Assembly: GCA_048498555.1 (NCBI GenBank)
Contig: JBEHXT010000014.1
Span: forward strand, 83,519 to 147,518
Source: Danxiaibacter sp048498555
GTDB lineage: Bacteria; Bacteroidota; Bacteroidia; Chitinophagales; Chitinophagaceae
Length of the DNA stretch: 64,000 bases
Direction of reading: 5' to 3'
This document shows, piece after piece, positions 58,911-64,000 of the stretch. The notes beneath the pieces are model-generated. The model ran no database searches. It worked only from the letters and a program-made list of their open reading frames with translations, and was not told the origin of the DNA. Numbering within the stretch: position 1 is the stretch's first letter; the number at the start of each line of letters is the position of its first letter. A program made the position numbers and the translations under genes.

Positions 58911-60458
58911 TCAATAACCTGGATTTTGCACAAGGTTAGTGTTGATTTGTATTTCCCTTGCAGGAATAGGATAGAGCAATCTTTGTTCAGTCACATTAAA
59001 TGCGGCCGGCAATATCCAGCCATAAATAGCTTTTAAGCGATTTCCTTTGGCGGTTGTAGCTTCAATTGCATTGCCGTTACGTATAAGATCAAGCCAGCGA
59101 TGATTTTCGAAAGCCAGTTCATGGCGCATTTCATCGGCTACATTGTTTTTTGTAGCTGTAGTTAGCCTACTCAATCCCGCTCTGACACGAACCTGGTTCA
59201 GGTATGGCAGCGCTTCGTCTGGCTTACCTTCCGATACCAAACATTCCGCTAGTAACAATAACGCTCCTGAATACCTGAAGATAGGAAAGTTGTCAGGCGT
59301 ATTAAACGATGCAGAGTAGGGAGGGTGGAAATATTTTTTAATCATGTACCTGAAAGAAGAACCAGCCGGAGGTGTATAATTGACCGGGCTTTTCAACGCG
59401 GTAATCGTAAAATCTTCCACGCCACTGATAGTACCTTCCACAACAGCAACGGACGCCGGTAAGCGCTTATCGCCCGCTTCATAAGATTTCACCATTTCAT
59501 CTGTAGGCACATTCCATCCGCTAAAGATATTCATCCTACCCCCATCATATCCCATTAGAAAAGTTGTGTTGGTAGCTTTGGGCATAAATACCCACGCGAA
59601 CTCACTTTGTTGTCCACTTACCAAATCCGACATATACTGAACATCAAAAATTGATTCATTACTATTTTTGATGTTGGGATTAAACACATCCTCATAATTG
59701 AGCAGGAGCGAATAGTTCATGTTGGTGATATCTTTCAATTCCTGTTCCGCTTTGGGATAATCACGGGCCGGCTGTGTCATATATACATAAGCCGACAACA
59801 TTTTTCCAGCACCTTTGCTTATACGCCCTGCCTGTCGAAAGTTGCTAACGGTAGGCAATAACGGAATCGATGTATTAAGATCTGTTCGTATTTGCGCGTA
59901 TACTTCTTCAACAGTGTTGCGTGCTTTAAACGCGTCACCAGGACTCTTTACCGGCTCAAGATGTAAGGGTACTCCTCCGTAGTGTGTTACCAGGTCGAAG
60001 TAATAAAAAGCCCTAAGAAACAATGCTTCTCCGGTAATTGAATCCTTCGATCCCTGCGATAAAAAATCGGCACCGGCAAGCTGGCTGAGAATGGTATTCA
60101 CCTGTGATATGCCTGAGTAATCACTGGTCCATCTGCTGCCGGGAGAATTTGAAACTGCACTGGATAATGCATTGTCTAAAAACTGCGTGTAGGCTTCGCG
60201 ATGAGGTTCAAATCCCCTATTCGCCTGATAAATTGTAAAGAACGTATTATCAGACCTCATTTCATCCTCATAAATCGCAACCTTAGTCACGGCACGCAAG
60301 GGAACATAGGCCGCGTTCATTGCCTGCATAAACTGTACATTGTTTTTAAAAAACGAAGCCGAACTCAGGGATGTTTGCGGAGTAAGGTTCAAGAAGTCCT
60401 TACTACAGGAAAACAAACAAAACACCAGAACGATAAACAGTAATAATTTATTCTTCAT
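58911..60458 (-). CDS. SusD/RagB-family glycan-binding lipoprotein
   Basis: A 515-residue surface lipoprotein with lipobox (LFIVLVFCLFSCSKD, Cys near 18). The helical TPR-like SusD core is seen in GEALFLRAFYYFDLVTHYGG near residue 150 and in the C-terminal RYSGALLLLAECLVSEGKPD and ALPYLNQVRVRAGLSRL, followed by MRHELAFENHRWLDLIRNG. It caps the SusC pore and binds oligosaccharide at the surface. Starts 21 bases after susC. Confidence 0.96.
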   Translation of the reverse strand: MKNKLLLFIVLVFCLFSCSKDFLNLTPQTSLSSASFFKNNVQFMQAMNAAYVPLRAVTKVAIYEDEMRSDNTFFTIYQANRGFEPHREAYTQFLDNALSSAVSNSPGSRWTSDYSGISQVNTILSQLAGADFLSQGSKDSITGEALFLRAFYYFDLVTHYGGVPLHLEPVKSPGDAFKARNTVEEVYAQIRTDLNTSIPLLPTVSNFRQAGRISKGAGKMLSAYVYMTQPARDYPKAEQELKDITNMNYSLLLNYEDVFNPNIKNSNESIFDVQYMSDLVSGQQSEFAWVFMPKATNTTFLMGYDGGRMNIFSGWNVPTDEMVKSYEAGDKRLPASVAVVEGTISGVEDFTITALKSPVNYTPPAGSSFRYMIKKYFHPPYSASFNTPDNFPIFRYSGALLLLAECLVSEGKPDEALPYLNQVRVRAGLSRLTTATKNNVADEMRHELAFENHRWLDLIRNGNAIEATTAKGNRLKAIYGWILPAAFNVTEQRLLYPIPAREIQINTNLVQNPGY

Positions 60459-60479
60459 ATAATGAATTTTACGTGTAGA

Positions 60480-63400
60480 TTAAAAATTAACATTTACACC
60501 TAACGTATACACCTTTGCAATTGGGAATGCAGTGAAGTCACGTCCAAGCCTTAAGCCATCTAATCCATTCAATCCTATCTCGGGATTCATGCCGGGGTAT
60601 TTAGTGAACATAAATGGATTCTGCGTAGAAAAATAAGCGCGGATACTTTTGATGGTCTTTGTGTTTGAAAGTGGCACACGGTAGCCCAACGTAATATTTT
60701 TCACAGCGAGATATGTACCGCTGAATACCTGCCTTGTGGTAAAGTTTCTAAAGTCTGCAGTGGTTCCTGCTCTTGTGCGTGGATAGATGCCATCACCCGG
60801 ATCGTCTTCTGACCTCCATCTGTGAACTACACCCTTTCTTACGTTGAATACGCCATCAAGGTTCTCTGTTGATTGAAAAGCGTCGTCTGCTATATCGTTT
60901 CCTACAGAGCCTGATATCACTATAGTAAAATCGAAATTTTTATACTCCAGGTTGTTCGTGATACCAAACAGCAGATCTGGGTTGGGATTGCCTATCCATG
61001 TTCTGTCGTTTGCATCAATTACACCGTCAGGTTTTCCATTTGGCCCGCTGACATCGGCAAATTTTGCTGTACCAACCATAGAGGTTGCATTATGCGGTTG
61101 AGTCTTCCATTCCTCCTCTGTCTTGTAAACGCCGGTGTTAATATAACCATAGAACATTCCGATAGGCATGCCAACTGCTGTTCTGTTATCATCCCAATAT
61201 TCTGCGTAACCTCCAATAGGAGCATTGCTGGTGCCTAATTTTCTAACAATATTCCGCGGCACAGAAATATTCAGGCTAGTGCTCCAATTAAACTTACCAA
61301 CCAGATTCCTGCTATTAATTGAAACTTCATGTCCCCAGAAATCAAATCGCCCAATATTGGAAGTAACGGTGCTAAAGCCGGATTGAACCGGAATGTCAAT
61401 GCCATATAGCAAGCCATCTGTTTTCTTGCTGTAATAATCGTAGGTCAAAGAAACCCGGTTATTAAACAGTGATACATCCAGGCCAAGATCATAACCCTCG
61501 GTGGTTTCCCAGGTAAGGTTTGGATTGCCAACACTGTTAAGCATGCGTCCGGAAGCCAGCAAATCATTAAACACATAATTACTCTGGCTTACGCCTGCCA
61601 GGTAAGTATAATTACCAATGTTATTATTACCTACTTTACCCCAACTGCCCCTTAGTTTTAAAAAACTGATGGCAGGTATTGCTTTCATAAATTTTTCATC
61701 AGAAACTACCCAACCGGCTGAAACTGAAGGAAAGGTCCCATATCTTTTATTAGAACCAAATTTGGAAGAGCCATCACTTCTAAGCGCCAGGGATAAAATG
61801 TATTTATTGTCGTAATTGTAATTTACCCTACCGATATAGGACAATACAGAATATTGCGATGCATCAACATTTCCAATTCTGGTAGCGGCAACATTTAACC
61901 ACTGAATGTTATCATCAGGAAACTGCGAGCCGCTAATACTGCTGCTTTCCGCACTTACTTTTTGCGCAGTGTATCCAACAAACGCTTCTATATTATGCTT
62001 CTGCAATAATTGCTTGGTATATGTTAACGTATTTTCAGTTACCCATGAAGTGAATTTGCTGGTAGCGTAGCTTGCAGATGCAGATGCGGCGGGTTGTGGC
62101 CCTCCCAATATTGTGGAAGGCCTGAAAGTCCTGTTATCACTATTGTTCTTATTAATATTGATACTGGTCTTAAACTGAAGTCCGTCGAGAATTTTGTAAG
62201 CTCCGTAGGCATTGCCAATGAGTGTAAGTGAGTTATAGGGATTGACGGTTTGCATCAACACATTGTAATAATTAGGTGTTGAGAACATCCCCGGAGGAGC
62301 GAACCCAATCGGGTATGTTCCATCAGCATTTTTATATTTCAATGCGGGGTCACTCAAATAGGCAACCTGGATAATATTACGGCCATTACCGAGATTAGGA
62401 GTGATATTGTCTACCTGATTAGTAACAGCGGCATTTAACCCGAATGTTAATCTGTCAGAGGCATAAAAAGTATTGTTAGTAGAAACGTTGATCCTTTTGG
62501 AGTTCTGGTTAATCATTACGCCGTCCTGGTTATTATAACTCACACCAACTACAGAACGTACATACTTACTGCCTGAAGAAAGCGACAGACTGTAATTTTG
62601 AATCATTGCTTGTCTCAACAGAACATCAAACCAATCTGTTCCTTCACTAGGATTAACTTGTTCTGGATTTTGATATTGCGCGGGCACACCACCAGTATAA
62701 CCTTCATATTTGGCTGCATCTTCGTAATATTCTTTTTTAAACTGCGCGAACTCCCTTGCATCCATCAAGTCGGGCCGTCCTCTCTTGGCCACATCTTGTA
62801 ACCCAACGTAACTGTTAAACTGGATGCTCTTCTGTCCGGCTTTTGCCTGCTTAGTGGTTATCAGCAGAACGCCGTTGGCGGCTCTTGAACCATATAGGGA
62901 AGAAGCTGCCGCATCTTTCAATACGCTTATTGATTCTATCATGTCAGGATCAATCGTATTCAGTCCGCTTTCAATAGGAAAACCATCAACAACAATTAAT
63001 GGATTATTTCCTGCGTTGATAGATGCCGCACCACGTATTCGAATGGCCATATTGGCCCCGGGCTGGCCTGTATTCTGATTGATCTGAACACCAGCCAAAC
63101 GTCCCTGTAATTTCTGCCCGACGTTCGTTACCGGAATATCTTTTAATTCATTACCATTGATATTTGCAATGGCCCCGGTAATCTCTCTCTTTTTTTGCGT
63201 ACCATAGCTAACCACTACTACGTCACTCAGATTTTGGGCTGTCGCCCCAAGACTAATATTAATATCATTATCGTTATTAACTACAACTGTTTTTGAATTG
63301 TAGCTAGTGAAACTAAATACCAATGATGCTCCTTTGGCAACATCAATGGCATAAACGCCGGCATTGTTGGTTGTAGTTGCTTTGGATGTACCCAACACTG

Positions 63401-63563
63401 TAATAGCCGCTCCCGGCAATGGGCTTCCGGTGGCGGAGTCCGCGACTATACCGGAAATCTTTAAAAGATTTTGCGAAAAGGAAGTTTTGTGGAAGATGAT
63501 TAGTGAGACTAACATTATAACACAACTCTTCCAGCATGGAAATGGCAATCCTCGTTTTTTCAT
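60480..63563 (-). CDS. SusC/RagA-family TonB-linked outer-membrane transporter
   Basis: A 1027-residue TonB-dependent importer. After the signal peptide comes a carboxypeptidase-like domain (GIVADSATGSPLPGAAITVL), a TonB-box-like VVVVSYGTQKKREITGA near residue 117, the plug (LQGRLAGVQINQNTGQPGAN, then RIRGAASINAGNNPLIVVDG) and the SusC signature around residue 225 (ASSLYGSRAANGVLLITTK). The rest is a 22-strand barrel ending GVNVNF. With the adjoining susD and GH78 genes it should import rhamnose-containing oligosaccharides. First complete gene of this locus. Confidence 0.97.
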   Translation of the reverse strand: MKKRGLPFPCWKSCVIMLVSLIIFHKTSFSQNLLKISGIVADSATGSPLPGAAITVLGTSKATTTNNAGVYAIDVAKGASLVFSFTSYNSKTVVVNNDNDINISLGATAQNLSDVVVVSYGTQKKREITGAIANINGNELKDIPVTNVGQKLQGRLAGVQINQNTGQPGANMAIRIRGAASINAGNNPLIVVDGFPIESGLNTIDPDMIESISVLKDAAASSLYGSRAANGVLLITTKQAKAGQKSIQFNSYVGLQDVAKRGRPDLMDAREFAQFKKEYYEDAAKYEGYTGGVPAQYQNPEQVNPSEGTDWFDVLLRQAMIQNYSLSLSSGSKYVRSVVGVSYNNQDGVMINQNSKRINVSTNNTFYASDRLTFGLNAAVTNQVDNITPNLGNGRNIIQVAYLSDPALKYKNADGTYPIGFAPPGMFSTPNYYNVLMQTVNPYNSLTLIGNAYGAYKILDGLQFKTSININKNNSDNRTFRPSTILGGPQPAASASASYATSKFTSWVTENTLTYTKQLLQKHNIEAFVGYTAQKVSAESSSISGSQFPDDNIQWLNVAATRIGNVDASQYSVLSYIGRVNYNYDNKYILSLALRSDGSSKFGSNKRYGTFPSVSAGWVVSDEKFMKAIPAISFLKLRGSWGKVGNNNIGNYTYLAGVSQSNYVFNDLLASGRMLNSVGNPNLTWETTEGYDLGLDVSLFNNRVSLTYDYYSKKTDGLLYGIDIPVQSGFSTVTSNIGRFDFWGHEVSINSRNLVGKFNWSTSLNISVPRNIVRKLGTSNAPIGGYAEYWDDNRTAVGMPIGMFYGYINTGVYKTEEEWKTQPHNATSMVGTAKFADVSGPNGKPDGVIDANDRTWIGNPNPDLLFGITNNLEYKNFDFTIVISGSVGNDIADDAFQSTENLDGVFNVRKGVVHRWRSEDDPGDGIYPRTRAGTTADFRNFTTRQVFSGTYLAVKNITLGYRVPLSNTKTIKSIRAYFSTQNPFMFTKYPGMNPEIGLNGLDGLRLGRDFTAFPIAKVYTLGVNVNF

Positions 63564-63728
63564 GAGAAGTTGTTTTATGGCTTTAATACAGATTTTTACG
63601 GTCTGGGAGAAGAACGTTCTGAGATAAGAAAATTCTCTGCAATAAAATTACAATAGCAGGGTATTAACTAAAATGTACATCTTGACAATTCATTTATATT
63701 TTTTGACTACATCCGAACAATAAACTTA

Positions 63729-64000
63729 TCAAAAGTCATCTACTTCCGTTCTAACAGGCATAGCACCGGCATATACCCATATCATGATCATTTCAGTATC
63801 ATACGGATTAATAAAATAATGTGGCAACCCTTGCGGTTGCAGTGCAGTAGAAAGATTAGAGAGCTTATATCTTCTTTGCAGAGTTACGCAAACAGCTTCC
63901 CCGGAAATAATACAGATAGATTCATCAAATGCATGAAAGTGAGCAGGCAATCTTCCTCCCTTATAAAAAACGCCCAGCCCGCCACTCATACCAACTCCTG
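63729..64000 (-). CDS. Cupin-domain protein (N-terminus outside window)
   Basis: The frame is open to the right edge, so the start is not visible; 90 residues are present. Both cupin motifs are textbook: GGRLPAHFHAFDESICIISG (H-x-H-x3-E-x6-G) and PQGLPHYFINP (P-x-G-x2-H-x3-N). A single-domain cupin of this kind may act on or sense a sugar-derived ligand. Minus strand, stopping 165 bases before susC. An in-frame ATG at 63989 exists but sits inside conserved-looking sequence. Confidence 0.8.
   Translation of the reverse strand, partial: GVGMSGGLGVFYKGGRLPAHFHAFDESICIISGEAVCVTLQRRYKLSNLSTALQPQGLPHYFINPYDTEMIMIWVYAGAMPVRTEVDDF

Overview
The window is a chromosomal segment of a Bacteroidota bacterium, most likely of the family Chitinophagaceae. 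This rests on several signs: SusC/SusD pairs, a UpxY-type NusG paralogue, a short NuoG without the molybdopterin-like half, Bacteroidota promoters (TTTG, 19 bases, TAnnTTTG) and almost no Shine-Dalgarno sequences. Gene families are consistent with an aerobic, glycan-degrading, Gram-negative soil or freshwater organism. No plasmid, phage, transposase, CRISPR or rRNA was seen. One tRNA (His) is present.

Layout. 1-9387 (minus strand): respiratory complex I operon nuoA-B-C-D-E-F-G-H-I-J (nuoJ cut by the left edge), with two foreign-looking guests: a secreted NTF2-like protein between nuoE and nuoF, and a four-helix-bundle (23S rRNA intervening-sequence type) protein between nuoF and nuoG. 9565-12460 (minus): small membrane protein, PstS-like lipoprotein and TPR protein. 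12735-25033 (mostly plus): low-molecular-weight tyrosine phosphatase, hisS, DUF1569, an MCE/MlaD plus LptA/OstA-like pair, nhaA, a DUF1328 microprotein, a fused SpmA/SpmB-type transporter, ychF, a VOC protein and a DUF763 protein. 25740-31854 (plus): an exported carbohydrate locus with a GH95 fucosidase, a DUF1080 protein and a beta-propeller/cupredoxin protein. 31923-39640: NHL lipoprotein, then a tight operon of LytTR response regulator, two flavin-reductase-fold (PPOX-like) proteins and a GAF histidine kinase, then a methyltransferase, a cupin and a GH18 chitinase-like protein. 39757-55699: basic microprotein, orphan UpxY/NusG, Tsp protease, tRNA-His, DUF445, a TonB-dependent receptor, pcm, phosphohexomutase, DUF2279, a PyrR-like phosphoribosyltransferase, glycerate kinase and a fused hydroxyacyl-CoA dehydrogenase/enoyl-CoA hydratase. 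56037-64000 (minus): a polysaccharide utilisation locus with a cupin (cut by the right edge), susC, susD and a GH78 alpha-L-rhamnosidase.

How it works together. Complex I supplies NADH oxidation and proton export. The two carbohydrate loci (GH95 and SusCD-GH78) suggest growth on deoxy-sugar-rich plant or microbial glycans (fucose and rhamnose side chains), helped by the GH18 enzyme and TonB-dependent import.

The most unusual theme is intergenic. Many gaps, including junctions inside the nuo operon, are filled with arrays of short degenerate words. Each locus uses its own word type, often as an inverted pair around a terminator, and in several cases the stop codon of the adjoining gene is part of a word. 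Other items to follow up are the kinase/flavin-fold operon, a set of apparently leaderless start sites, attenuator-like hairpins after nuoA and susD, a pseudoknot-capable repeat and a candidate small RNA.
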